Positions 51,329 through 59,778 of a stretch of 64,000 nt of DNA are shown one piece after another. The DNA is from Agromyces kandeliae. Its GTDB lineage: Bacteria; Actinomycetota; Actinomycetes; Actinomycetales; Microbacteriaceae. The position numbers were made by a program, and so were the translations under genes. The stretch covers positions 92,188-156,187 of the forward strand of contig NZ_WKJD01000002.1 in NCBI RefSeq assembly GCF_009674665.1. Reading direction: 5' to 3'. The notes under the pieces are model-generated. The model did not search any database and was not told the DNA's origin. It saw nothing but the letters and a program-made list of their open reading frames with translations. Each line of letters begins with the position of its first letter. Positions within the stretch are counted from its first letter, which is position 1.

Positions 51329-52003
51329 GTGACTGCGAGGGAACGACGTCCGGTCGAATCAGACGCGGGGCTGAGCAAGCAGCGGGTGGTGGACGAGGCG
51401 ATCCGGCTCGCCGACCGCGAGGGGGTCGGCGGGCTCAGCATGCGCCGGCTGGCGGGCGCGCTCGGCGCGGGCGCGATGTCGCTCTACCACTACGTGGCCA
51501 ACAAGGAGGAGTTGCTCGACGCGATGATCGACCTCGTGTTCGAGGAGATCGAGCTCCCGCGCGAAGACGCCGACTGGCAGTCGGCGATCCGCCGGCGCGC
51601 GGTATCCGCCCGGCGGGTCCTCGCGCGCCACCCGTGGGCGGTCGGCCTGATGGAGTCGCGGACCTCGCCGGGGCCGGCGAACCTCCGCCACCATGAGGCG
51701 GTCACCGCGTGCCTGCGGAGGGCCGGCTTCTCGGTCGTGATGGCGACGCACGCCAACTGGTTGCTCGACAGCTACGTGTACGGTTTCGCCCTGCAGGAAG
51801 CCGGCCTGCCGTTCGACACCGCCGAGGAGCTCGCGGACATGACCGAGGGCGTCTACCTGCCCCAGCTGCCGCCTGACGAATTCCCCTACCTCAACGAGTC
51901 CGCCGCGGCGCTCGTCGCCGCCGGCTACGACCCGGCGGAGGAGTTCACCTTCGGCCTCGACCTCGTCCTGTCCGCCCTCGAGCCCCTGCGAGCCTCCGCG
52001 TAG
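51329..52003 (+). CDS. TetR-family regulator
   Basis: A 224-residue regulator. The N-terminal helix-turn-helix reads LSMRRLAGALGAGAMSLYHYVANKEELLDAMID, the TetR/AcrR signature, with a C-terminal TetR_C-like ligand domain (WAVGLMESRTSPGP). GTG at 51329 is supported by GTGAGGAG; an in-frame ATG at 51278 lies inside the operators and is rejected. It should repress itself and the divergent dehydrogenase. Confidence 0.88.
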   Translation: MTARERRPVESDAGLSKQRVVDEAIRLADREGVGGLSMRRLAGALGAGAMSLYHYVANKEELLDAMIDLVFEEIELPREDADWQSAIRRRAVSARRVLARHPWAVGLMESRTSPGPANLRHHEAVTACLRRAGFSVVMATHANWLLDSYVYGFALQEAGLPFDTAEELADMTEGVYLPQLPPDEFPYLNESAAALVAAGYDPAEEFTFGLDLVLSALEPLRASA

Positions 52004-52021
52004 CGCCCCCGTGGCCCCTCG

Positions 52022-52591
52022 GTGCTCGGCGCGATCGCGTCCGCGATGCGCGGCCATGAACGGCTCCGGTTCGGGTACACGAAGCACGGGGGCATCGAAG
52101 AGGGGCGCCACACCGAACCGCAACGGCTGGTGAGCTGGGGGCCGCTCTGGTACCTCTTCGCCTGGGATCCCGACCGAGACGACTGGCGGGTCTTCCGGGT
52201 CGACCGCATGGTTCCGCACGCGCCGACCGGTGCGCGGTTCCGGCCGCGCGCGATTCCGGAGGACAGCGTGGTCGAGCACGTGGTCGGACGCGTCATCAGG
52301 GCGTCCTGGAGGTACCGCGCCCGGGTGCTCGTGCATGCTCCCGCCGCCCAGTTCACCGCGAAGATCGTCATCCCGGTCGGGGTCGAGGTGGTCGACGAGA
52401 CCACCTGCCGCGTCGAGCTGGGTGCGGACGACCCGGACCGGCTCGCGCTGTGGTTGGCACAACTCGACGTCGACCTCGACGTGATCGAGGGAGACGAGCT
52501 CAGGGCGGCGTTCGACCGCCTCGCGACGAGGTTCCATCGCGCCGCGAGTGGCGCGTCGACGACCCGGAGCCGCATCGACGCGACCTCGTGA
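52022..52591 (+). pseudogene. WYL-domain regulator remnant, N-terminal part missing
   Basis: The 189-codon reading frame matches the C-terminal two-thirds of a YafY-type WYL regulator: RLRFGYTKHGG, EPQRLVSWGPLWYLFAWDPDRDDWRVFRVDR, then the WCX extension ending in LATRFHRAA. Full-length proteins are about 320 residues and start with a helix-turn-helix that is absent; the frame begins 18 nt after the tetR stop. A 5' deletion that joined tetR to the remnant is the simplest explanation. It could still be translated as a sensor-only protein. Confidence 0.7.
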
Positions 52592-52736
52592 CGCCCCCGT
52601 GCTCGGTCGCCACGACGAGGTGCACGCTTCCCATCCGCCGATCTCCCGCTCCTCGCGTGGCTCAGCCGGCGCCGCCGCACCGGGAACGCCCTCGCGTCGA
52701 ACCGGGCCGCGGGCTGCGGGCACGAGATAATGGAGG

Positions 52737-53006
52737 ATGTCTTCCTCCGTCGATGTCCGCACCAATCCGGCGGCCTGGGCCGCGTTCTGGATCGCGCTGG
52801 CCGGCCTCGTGCTCATGCCCATCCCGCTGTTCATCGGGCTGATCCTGGGCGGCGGCCTCTCGATCGTCGCCGCGATCCTCGCCGTCATCGCCCTGTTCAA
52901 GGGGCTCGCGCGCAGCGGCAAGGGGATCGCGCCCGTGGTGTTCGCCGCGATCTTCATCGCGCTCACGTGGGGCGGCATCTCGATCGGCGGCGGCGTCGTC
53001 TGGTAG
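52737..53006 (+). CDS. Small membrane protein
   Basis: An 89-residue protein with two to three hydrophobic helices rich in Ile, Gly and Ala. GATAAT lies 5 nt before the ATG, so the transcript probably starts at the start codon. I recognise no family beyond DUF4190-like hydrophobic patterns. Confidence 0.65.
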   Translation: MSSSVDVRTNPAAWAAFWIALAGLVLMPIPLFIGLILGGGLSIVAAILAVIALFKGLARSGKGIAPVVFAAIFIALTWGGISIGGGVVW

Positions 53007-53070
53007 GTCGACCGGTGGGCGCCCGACCGCTGCCGTGCCGGGAGCGACGATGCACCGTCCGCAGCTCGGC

Positions 53071-54222
53071 TCAGAGCTCCCGCAGGGCCTCCACCAGCCG
53101 GGCGACGTCGTCCTCGTGGTTGTAGAAGTGGATCGACAGCCGGAGGTTGCCGTCGCGGGCGGCACCGATGATGCGGCGCTCCTTCAGTCGACCGAGCAGT
53201 TCGCGCGGATCGCGCTCGCCGAACGGAACCGACACGATGGTGCTCCGGTTGGCATCGGGCAGGTCGACGGGGGCCCATCCGATCTCGCCGAGCGCCGCAC
53301 GAAGCAGGTTCGACAGTTCGACGTTCCGGGCGTAGACGGCGTCGGCTCCGAAGGCGTCGAAGACGGAGAGCGCCGCCTCGTCGCCGACCGCGGCGAACCA
53401 GCTGATCGACTGGTCGAATCTCGATGCGGTCGTGGAGAGGTGCATGTCGGGGCCGAAGTAGCTCTCGAACGGCGTCGCTCCCGCCTTCCATCCGGGAGCG
53501 ACGGGCGTCAGGCGTTCCCGGGCTCGCGGAGCGACGTAGCAGTAGCCCATTCCACGCCCGGCGTTGAGGAGGAACTTGTGGTCGGGCGTGGCGAGGACGT
53601 CGATCCACTCGAGGTCCTGCGCCACCGGCAGGGCTCCGACCCATTGGGCCCCGTCGACGAAGAGCAGCGCCCCCACCGAACGCGCGAGCTCGCCCACTGC
53701 GGGAATCTCGGTGCGGTGACCGGATGCGGTCTGCACGGCGCTGACCGCGATCAGCCGCGTCCGCCGGTCGACGTGCGCCGCGACGTCCGCAGGGTCGAGT
53801 CCGCCGTTCCGGAACGGCACCTGTCGGACCTCGTATCCGCGGTGCGCGAGCATGCGCCAGGGGAAGTGGTTCGAGCTGAACTCCCGCTCCCCGATGACCA
53901 CGCTCCCGCCGGCCGGGTCCTCTGACCCGAGTTGCGCGGCGACGAGTCCTGCAGCGGCGGAGACCGATGCGATGAGCGCGACCTCGGTCGGATCCGCGCC
54001 GATGAGCCCGGCGGCCGCCGCCCGGGCGTTCTCGCCGGCGGACTCGCCGCGGACGAAGTCGAGGCCCGATGCGACCCAGTCGGCGAGGTACTGCTCGGAG
54101 GCCGTCGCGAGTCGGCGACTGGCGAGACCGACGGCCGCGGTGTTCAGGTAGGCCGAATCCTCCGTCGCGGGGAACAGACCCCGAGCTTCCCGGATGTCCT
54201 GGACTCGATCCCTCGATGCCAC
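53071..54222 (-). CDS. PLP-dependent aminotransferase class V (cysteine desulfurase-like)
   Basis: A 383-residue fold-type I PLP enzyme. SVSAAAGLVAAQL is the cofactor-phosphate loop, VSAVQTASGH and LLFVDGAQWVG hold the ring, and K216 in TPDHKFLLN is the Schiff-base lysine. The catalytic Cys loop of true cysteine desulfurases is not evident, so an epimerase or lyase-type relative is possible. GTG start. It stands alone and its role is unknown. Confidence 0.82.
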   Translation of the reverse strand: MASRDRVQDIREARGLFPATEDSAYLNTAAVGLASRRLATASEQYLADWVASGLDFVRGESAGENARAAAAGLIGADPTEVALIASVSAAAGLVAAQLGSEDPAGGSVVIGEREFSSNHFPWRMLAHRGYEVRQVPFRNGGLDPADVAAHVDRRTRLIAVSAVQTASGHRTEIPAVGELARSVGALLFVDGAQWVGALPVAQDLEWIDVLATPDHKFLLNAGRGMGYCYVAPRARERLTPVAPGWKAGATPFESYFGPDMHLSTTASRFDQSISWFAAVGDEAALSVFDAFGADAVYARNVELSNLLRAALGEIGWAPVDLPDANRSTIVSVPFGERDPRELLGRLKERRIIGAARDGNLRLSIHFYNHEDDVARLVEALREL

Positions 54223-54316
54223 GGCGATGCGATCACCCTACTCGCGAACGCGGCCGGCGCGCGAGCCTGCGGTGAGGCGCGTCGGCCGGTCGGCGGTCAT
54301 GATGCGGCCCGAGCGG

Positions 54317-54847
54317 TCATCGCGCGGCGACCGGGAAGCGGGTGGCGAGCCGGTCGAGGATCGGAACGAGGTCGATCGCCATCTGGTCGAAGAACTCGTT
54401 CTCCCAGTCCGCCCCGGTGCCGTACGCGCTCGTGACGACGCGCACCACGCACGTGCCGCCGGAGACGGCCTCGATCAGGAACTCGGTGGCGATCGGGGAG
54501 ACGTGGTGCAGGCCCTCGGAGACCTCGGACAGCGGCACGCCGATCGTGTCGAACCACTGCGCCATCTCCGGCGGGAGGTCCTCGGGCCGGTCGCCGATCG
54601 GCCACGGCTCCTCGTAGGCGAACCGTTCGTTCGGCGTGTACTCGGTGACGACCCCGGTCGAGGTCGGGCCGCCGAGGTCGAACGACACCTCCCCGCCGAT
54701 GCGGGGCTCGAGTCGGGTCGGCACCATCCACGACGAGATCCCGTCGGCGGTCGCGATGGCCTCCCACACCTCGTCGGGAGTCGCGGCCAGCTCGTAGGTG
54801 CGTTCCATCCGGTGCTCGACGCGGTCCGGGCGTTCGGGCGCGTTCAT
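54317..54847 (-). CDS. SRPBCC / AHSA1-type protein
   Basis: A 176-residue helix-grip protein. The AHSA1 pattern is seen in ELAATPDEVWEAIATADGISSWMVPT and GTCVVRVVTSAYG, with GADWENEFFDQM near the end. These small hydrophobic-ligand domains are often co-transcribed with ArsR regulators, as here (4-bp overlap, ATGA). The ligand is unknown. Confidence 0.85.
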   Translation of the reverse strand: MNAPERPDRVEHRMERTYELAATPDEVWEAIATADGISSWMVPTRLEPRIGGEVSFDLGGPTSTGVVTEYTPNERFAYEEPWPIGDRPEDLPPEMAQWFDTIGVPLSEVSEGLHHVSPIATEFLIEAVSGGTCVVRVVTSAYGTGADWENEFFDQMAIDLVPILDRLATRFPVAAR

Positions 54848-55419
54848 GACGACTCCTTCGGTCGGGCGTAGGACGAGACGGTGAGGCGATGCGGGCGGCC
54901 GTCGTCGTGGTGGTACTTCGCGACGAGGGCGGCGAGCGCCGACTGCAGGTCGGCGGCGAAGGCGGCGCGGTCCTGGGCCGACGCGAACCCGATGACGGTG
55001 TCGACGGTCAGTGTCGGCAGGCGCGCCTCGGGCGCCGAGTCGCCGGTGATCGCGCCGACCTCCGAGACGGCCCGCGCGTTCACGGCGATCAGGTAGGCGG
55101 CCGAGAGCCGGTCGCCGATCGCCTCGGGATCGATCGCGGTGCGCTGCACCACGTTCGGCGAGACGACGAGGTGCCGTGCCGAGCGGCGGACGAAGCGCTC
55201 GCTGATGCCGCCCCAGGCCCGGGTCTCGACCGGTTCGACCAGGCCGTGGGCCTCGAGCGCCTTCAGGTGGTAGTTGACCTTCTGCCGGGTGGACCCGAGC
55301 TCGGCGGCGACCGTGGCGGCCGACCCCGGCTCGGCCAGCACGTCGAGGATCGACGCGCGGATCGGGTCGAGCGCGATCTCGACGGAGGCGCCGTCTGCGA
55401 GCACTCTGACGTCATGCAT
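54844..55419 (-). CDS. ArsR-family regulator
   Basis: A 191-residue winged-helix protein. IRASILDVLAEPGSAATVAAELGSTRQKVNYHLKALEAHGLVEPVE is the ArsR DNA-binding core. It has no Cys pair for metal sensing, so it is probably a non-metal ArsR such as those paired with AHSA1 proteins. TACCGT lies 6 nt before the ATG, so it is leaderless; a long palindrome overlaps the -35, indicating autoregulation. Confidence 0.87.
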   Translation of the reverse strand: MHDVRVLADGASVEIALDPIRASILDVLAEPGSAATVAAELGSTRQKVNYHLKALEAHGLVEPVETRAWGGISERFVRRSARHLVVSPNVVQRTAIDPEAIGDRLSAAYLIAVNARAVSEVGAITGDSAPEARLPTLTVDTVIGFASAQDRAAFAADLQSALAALVAKYHHDDGRPHRLTVSSYARPKESS

Positions 55420-55425
55420 GCGACC

Positions 55426-55455
55426 ACGGTACGCCTTGACAGAAAAAACTGTCAA
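55426..55455 (-). promoter_or_regulatory. ArsR operon promoter with long palindrome
   Basis: TTGACAG (55436-55442) and CTGTCAA (55449-55455) are perfect arms around AAAAAA. Read on the minus strand, TTGACA (55455-55450) and TACCGT (55431-55426) are 18 nt apart. The -35 is part of the palindrome, so the repressor would mask it. Confidence 0.8.
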
Positions 55456-55551
55456 GAGGTTCGAGATGCCCGTCGGCGAGGCGCTCGGGCATGCGGTGCG
55501 GCTCGTTCGAGCGGCTCGGATTCCGCATGTCCGCCGTGCGACACTGGCTCG

Positions 55552-55656
55552 GTGGACCCCGACCGGGTCGCGCACCGGCGCGGCATCGACGGCGAGCTCA
55601 TCGGCTGGATGGCGCCCGAGGCGACGCTCCGGCCGCCCGTGCGTGATCCCGGTTGA
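55552..55656 (+). pseudogene. Truncated 5' end of a gene
   Basis: A 34-codon frame begins GTG (MDPDRVAHRRGIDGELIGWM) with GACACT 6 nt upstream, like the leaderless genes nearby, but stops after VRDPG. I associate this opening with longer Microbacteriaceae proteins, so it looks like a gene start whose body was lost. The catabolic cassette follows directly, which could mark an insertion or deletion joint. Family recognition is from memory. Confidence 0.4.
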
Positions 55657-55661
55657 CGGTG

Positions 55662-55684
55662 TAGGCTCGGGATAGCGCTTTCCC
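55662..55684 (+). promoter_or_regulatory. -10 and LacI operator of the glycoside cassette
   Basis: TAGGCT (55662-55667) is a likely -10 and GGGATAGCGCTTTCCC (55669-55684) follows after one base. The operator fits GGGNNARCGCTTTCCC. Confidence 0.65.
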
Positions 55685-55763
55685 GCACCGGACGAGCGCG
55701 AGCGCGAACGTGGGCGGGCGACCGCGCCGCACCCCGGATCGACGACGAACCCGAAGGAGCCCG

Positions 55764-56735
55764 ATGCCCGACCTCCGCATCGCCCGCGACGACGACCGCC
55801 TGATGATCCACGCCGACGGCGACGTGCTCGCCGAGTACGTCTTCCGCCCCGATCACCCCACGTTCGAATCGCCGCGCCCGTACCTCAGCCCGATCCGCAC
55901 GCTCGGCGGCGAGACCGTGTCGCTCTATCGCCCGCACGACCACGTCTGGCACAAGGGCATCGCGTGGTCGCTGCCGGTCGTCGGCGACGAGAACTTCTGG
56001 GGCGGCCCGACGTTCGTGCGCGGCGAGGGCTACGTGCAGCTGCCGAACAACGGCGAGCAGCGGCACGTCGCGTTCGAGCCGGGCGAGGCGGATGCCGCGG
56101 CCGACGGCACTTCGACCGGCGGCATCGCGCGCATCCGCGAGCGCCTCGACTGGGTCACCCAGGCGGGCGAGACGATCCTCGACGAGGAGCGGACGCTCGC
56201 GGCATCCGTCATCGCCGACGACGCCTGGCTGCTCGGCTTCGCGACCGCGCTGACGAACGCGACCGACCGCGCCATCCAGATCGGATCGCCCACGACGCGC
56301 GGCCGCGAGAACGCCGGCTACGGCGGCCTGTTCTGGCGCGGCCCGCGCTCGTTCACTGGCGGTCGGGTGCTCGCGCCGGGCGTCGCAGGAGGCGACGAGC
56401 TGCGCGGCACGCGCGCGCCGTGGATGGGGTTCACCGGCCGCCACGACGAGACCGGCACGGCATCGACGATCGTCATGGTCGACGACCCGGGCAACCTGCA
56501 GCATCCGCCGCAGTGGTTCGCGCGCAGCGAGGAGTTCGCATGCCTGTGCCCCGCGCCGTTCTTCAGCGACGAGCACGTGATCGAGTCGGGCGCGACGATG
56601 GCGCTGCGGTACGGCGTCGTGATCGCCGACGGCGCGTCCGACCCCGACCGCGCGGCGGCGCTCGCCGTCCTCGCGACCGACCGGATGCCCGCGCTGCTCG
56701 GGCCGGCCGCCGCCGGGAGCGGGGCCGCGCCGTGA
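55764..56735 (+). CDS. PmoA-family protein (DUF6807)
   Basis: A 323-residue beta-rich protein. The motif LYRPHDHVWHKGIAWSLPVVGDENFWGG is characteristic of the family annotated PmoA or DUF6807, found in glycoside cassettes of actinobacteria. The function is unproven; the His-rich pocket suggests sugar or metal binding. GAAGGAG lies 5 nt before the ATG. First gene of a coupled four-gene run; its stop overlaps the next start (GTGA). Confidence 0.82.
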   Translation: MPDLRIARDDDRLMIHADGDVLAEYVFRPDHPTFESPRPYLSPIRTLGGETVSLYRPHDHVWHKGIAWSLPVVGDENFWGGPTFVRGEGYVQLPNNGEQRHVAFEPGEADAAADGTSTGGIARIRERLDWVTQAGETILDEERTLAASVIADDAWLLGFATALTNATDRAIQIGSPTTRGRENAGYGGLFWRGPRSFTGGRVLAPGVAGGDELRGTRAPWMGFTGRHDETGTASTIVMVDDPGNLQHPPQWFARSEEFACLCPAPFFSDEHVIESGATMALRYGVVIADGASDPDRAAALAVLATDRMPALLGPAAAGSGAAP

Positions 56736-57472
56736 CCCTGCCCGCCTTCCCCGGCGCGACCTCGGTCAGCGCGCTCGAGGTCTACGATGGCGTCGCCTCC
56801 GACGGGCTCGCGGGCGGCACGCCGCACCTCCACGTCGTCTCGGCGGAGGCCTACCTCGTCGTCGGCGGGCGCGGGCGACTGCACACGATCGACGGCGGGG
56901 GCGTGTTCGAGGAGCGCACGCTCGCGCCGGGCGACCTCGTCTGGTTCGCGCCCGGCGTCGTCCACCGCGCCGTCAACGACGGCGGCCTCGAGGTCCGCGT
57001 CGTCATGCAGAACGCCGGGCTCCCCGAGGCGGGCGACGCCGTGATGACCTTCCCCGACGACGTGGTCGCCGACCTCGGGCGCTACGCGGATGCCGCGCGA
57101 CTGCCGGGGCCGGAACGCGCCGACGCCGATCGACTCGCGGCCGCGCACGCCCGCCGCGACCTCGCGGTCGAGGGCTACCGCGCGCTGTTCCGCGACGACG
57201 GCACGGTCGACCCCGACCGCCTCGCCCGGTTGCACGCCCGCGCGGCCGACCTGGTCCGCCCGCGCGTCGCCGACTGGCGCGAGCGCTGGGAGGCCGGCCC
57301 GCTCGCCGTCGTCCGCGAGACCGGCCGCCGCCTCGACGCGCTCGAGGGCGGCGGTGACCCGGGTCTCGGCGAAGCGCGCGTGGCCGAGGCATCCGTCGAC
57401 CCCGCGTTCGGCATGTGCGGGCGACTGCAGCGCTACGACACCAGCATCGACCCCGACGGAGGAGCCCGATGA
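56732..57472 (+). CDS. Cupin-domain protein
   Basis: A 246-residue protein. The N-terminal cupin (about 25-100) has TPHLHVVSAEAYLVVGGRG and PGDLVWFAPGVVHRAVN with metal-type His residues. The C-terminal half is helical and unique to this group. It may isomerise or sense a keto-sugar. It overlaps both neighbours by 4 bp, implying a shared pathway with the dehydrogenase that follows. Confidence 0.82.
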   Translation: MTLPAFPGATSVSALEVYDGVASDGLAGGTPHLHVVSAEAYLVVGGRGRLHTIDGGGVFEERTLAPGDLVWFAPGVVHRAVNDGGLEVRVVMQNAGLPEAGDAVMTFPDDVVADLGRYADAARLPGPERADADRLAAAHARRDLAVEGYRALFRDDGTVDPDRLARLHARAADLVRPRVADWRERWEAGPLAVVRETGRRLDALEGGGDPGLGEARVAEASVDPAFGMCGRLQRYDTSIDPDGGAR

Positions 57473-58584
57473 CCGAGCAGACCGACCCCGCCACGCCCGA
57501 CGCCCCGCTGCGCGCCGCGATCATCGGCACGGGCGCGATCGCCGACGCGCACGCGCAGGCACTCCGCGCCACGCCCGACGGCGAGCTCGTCGCCGTGATC
57601 GATCGCCACCCCGAGCATGCGCAGGCGTTCGCCGACCGCTGGGGCGGACCGGCGGTCGCCGACTCGCTCGACGGGCTGCTCGCGGCCGGCGCCATCGACG
57701 TGCTGCACATCTGCACCCCGCCGGGCGTGCACGCCGAGCAGGCGATCGCCGCCCTCGACGCGGGCGTGCACGTCGTCTGCGAGAAGCCGGCCGCGCTCTC
57801 GCTCGACGAGCTCGATGCGATGACGGATGCCGCGTCCCGCAACGACCGGCGCCTGGCCGTGGTGTTCCAGCAGCGCACCGGCACGGCCGCCGCGCACGTC
57901 AAGGGCCTCCTCGAGTCGGGCGCCCTCGGGCGACCGCTCGTCGCGACCTGCCAGACGCTCTGGTACCGCGCACCGGAGTACTTCGCGGTGCCCTGGCGCG
58001 GCAAGTGGGCGACCGAGGGCGGCGGGCCGACCCTCGGCCTCGGCATCCACCAGGTCGACCTGCTCGCGTGGCTGCTCGGCGACTGGGCGAGCGTGAACGG
58101 GCAGCTCTGGCGACTCGCGCGCGAGACCGAGATGGAGGACGTCTCGACCGCGACGGTCGCGTTCGAGAGCGGCGTCGTGGCATCGGTCATCACGAGCGCG
58201 CTCTCGCCCCGCGAGACGAGCTCGATCCGCATCGACACCGAGCTCGCGACCGTCACGGTCGACCACCTGTACGGCCACGGCCACGAGCACTGGCGCATCA
58301 CGCCGGCGCCCGGCGTCGATCCGGCCCTGGTCGATGACTGGGCCGCGCTGCCCGCCGACGAGGAGCCGAGCGGACACGATCCGCTGGTCCGCGACATCTA
58401 CGCTGCGCTGCGCTCGGGCGGCCCGCTGCCGTCGACCGCGACCGACCCCGCGCGCTCCTTCGAGCTCGTCACCGCGATCTACTCGTCGGCCGCCACCGGT
58501 CGGACGGTCACGCGCCGGAGCCTGCGCGACGACGCCGAACGGATGCACAGCCTCGAGAGCCCGATCGCCGACCTGCGGCGATGA
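57469..58584 (+). CDS. Gfo/Idh/MocA-family dehydrogenase
   Basis: A 371-residue oxidoreductase with AIIGTGAIADAHAQAL and VCEKPAALS in the NAD domain and GGGPTLGLGIHQVDLLAWLLG in the substrate domain. It is the third Gfo/Idh/MocA enzyme in the window, each tied to the same operator type. It probably oxidises a glycoside imported by the downstream transporter. Coupled to both neighbours. Confidence 0.9.
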   Translation: MTEQTDPATPDAPLRAAIIGTGAIADAHAQALRATPDGELVAVIDRHPEHAQAFADRWGGPAVADSLDGLLAAGAIDVLHICTPPGVHAEQAIAALDAGVHVVCEKPAALSLDELDAMTDAASRNDRRLAVVFQQRTGTAAAHVKGLLESGALGRPLVATCQTLWYRAPEYFAVPWRGKWATEGGGPTLGLGIHQVDLLAWLLGDWASVNGQLWRLARETEMEDVSTATVAFESGVVASVITSALSPRETSSIRIDTELATVTVDHLYGHGHEHWRITPAPGVDPALVDDWAALPADEEPSGHDPLVRDIYAALRSGGPLPSTATDPARSFELVTAIYSSAATGRTVTRRSLRDDAERMHSLESPIADLRR

Positions 58585-59663
58585 CCGGGCGCGCGGGCGG
58601 CGCGCGCGGCGCGCATGGCGTGGCAGGCGCGGCAGGCGCGGCCGGTGCGGCCACGTCGGGCCGCGCGATCGGGGCCGCCGCGGTCGGCCGCGAGGCATCC
58701 GCCGTCCTCGTCGAACTGCCCGACGACGACGCGCTCTTCCACGACCCGGTGCACGACGGCGCCACCGATCCCACGGTCGTCCGCCACCACCTGACGGGGG
58801 AGTGGTGGATGCACTACACCCAGCGACGTGCGAGCGTCGACGAACCCGGCGTCGCGTGGGTCCACGGCAGCCGCATCGGCGTCGCGCGCTCGGTCGACGG
58901 CGTGCGGTGGCGGTACGACGGAACCGTCGACGACCTGCACGTCGGCGATGGCCCGGAGACGCACTGGGCCCCCGAGGTGATCTTCGACGGCGAGCGCTAC
59001 CGGATGTACCTGACCGTGATCGACGGCATCCCCGACCGATGGGCCGGACACGCGCGCCGGATCGTCGAGTACGCGAGCGACGACCTCTCGTCGTGGCGGC
59101 TCGTCGGCGAGGTCCCGCTGAGCTCGGACCGCGTCATCGACGCATGCGTCGCGCGCTGCCCCGACGGGCTGTGGCGGATGTGGTTCAAGGACGAGGTGGA
59201 CGGCTCGACGACCTGGGTCGCGGCGAGCGCCGATCTCGCGCCGGGCTCCTGGCAGGTCGAGGGCCGCGCGATCGGCGGGCGCCCGCACGAGGGCCCCAAC
59301 GTGTTCGAGCTCGGCGGCTGGTGGTGGATGCTCGTCGACGAGTGGCGCGGCATGGGCGTGCACCGGTCCCGCGACGCGGTCGGGTGGGAACGCCAGGGCG
59401 GGCCCGACGACGTGATCCTCGGCGCGCCGGGGCGGCGGCGCGGGGATGCGACGTTCGGACGGCACGGCGACGTCGTGGTCGGCCGCGATCGAGGCATCCT
59501 GTTCTACTTCACGCACCCGCACTGGGACGGGTCCGAGCTGGGGTCGACGGATGCCGCGGCCGCGCGCCGCAGCGCCGTCTTCGCGGCACCGCTCGTGGTC
59601 GTCGACGGCGTGCTGGCCTGCGATCGCGATGCGTCGGCCGATCTCGGTTCGATCACGTATTGA
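58581..59663 (+). CDS. GH43-like five-bladed beta-propeller glycosidase
   Basis: A 360-residue protein. After a Gly/Ala-rich start of about 40 residues, the propeller begins. D63 in ATDPTVV is the likely base, and E237 in RPHEGPNVFELGGWWWML the likely acid, as in GH43/GH117-type enzymes; HWAPEVIFDGERYRMYLT is typical of a propeller blade. No signal peptide, so it cleaves imported oligosaccharide. The exact family is uncertain. An operator-like sequence overlaps its stop. Confidence 0.78.
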   Translation: MTGRAGGARGAHGVAGAAGAAGAATSGRAIGAAAVGREASAVLVELPDDDALFHDPVHDGATDPTVVRHHLTGEWWMHYTQRRASVDEPGVAWVHGSRIGVARSVDGVRWRYDGTVDDLHVGDGPETHWAPEVIFDGERYRMYLTVIDGIPDRWAGHARRIVEYASDDLSSWRLVGEVPLSSDRVIDACVARCPDGLWRMWFKDEVDGSTTWVAASADLAPGSWQVEGRAIGGRPHEGPNVFELGGWWWMLVDEWRGMGVHRSRDAVGWERQGGPDDVILGAPGRRRGDATFGRHGDVVVGRDRGILFYFTHPHWDGSELGSTDAAAARRSAVFAAPLVVVDGVLACDRDASADLGSITY

Positions 59664-59682
59664 AACGATTTTTCCCACAGCG

Positions 59683-59729
59683 TTGACCATTCGGGGTCGA
59701 TGGGGCTACATTTGGGGAAGCGCTTTCCC
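59683..59729 (+). promoter_or_regulatory. Promoter and LacI operator of the ABC importer
   Basis: TTGACC (59683-59688) and TACATT (59707-59712) are 18 nt apart. The operator GGGGAAGCGCTTTCCC (59714-59729) begins one base after the -10 and pairs at 14 of 16 positions. This is the clearest example of the -10/operator arrangement in the window. Confidence 0.85.
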
Positions 59730-59778
59730 ACCAGCGCGAATGCACCAGGCAGACAGAGACGTTTCCGGGAGGACACCG

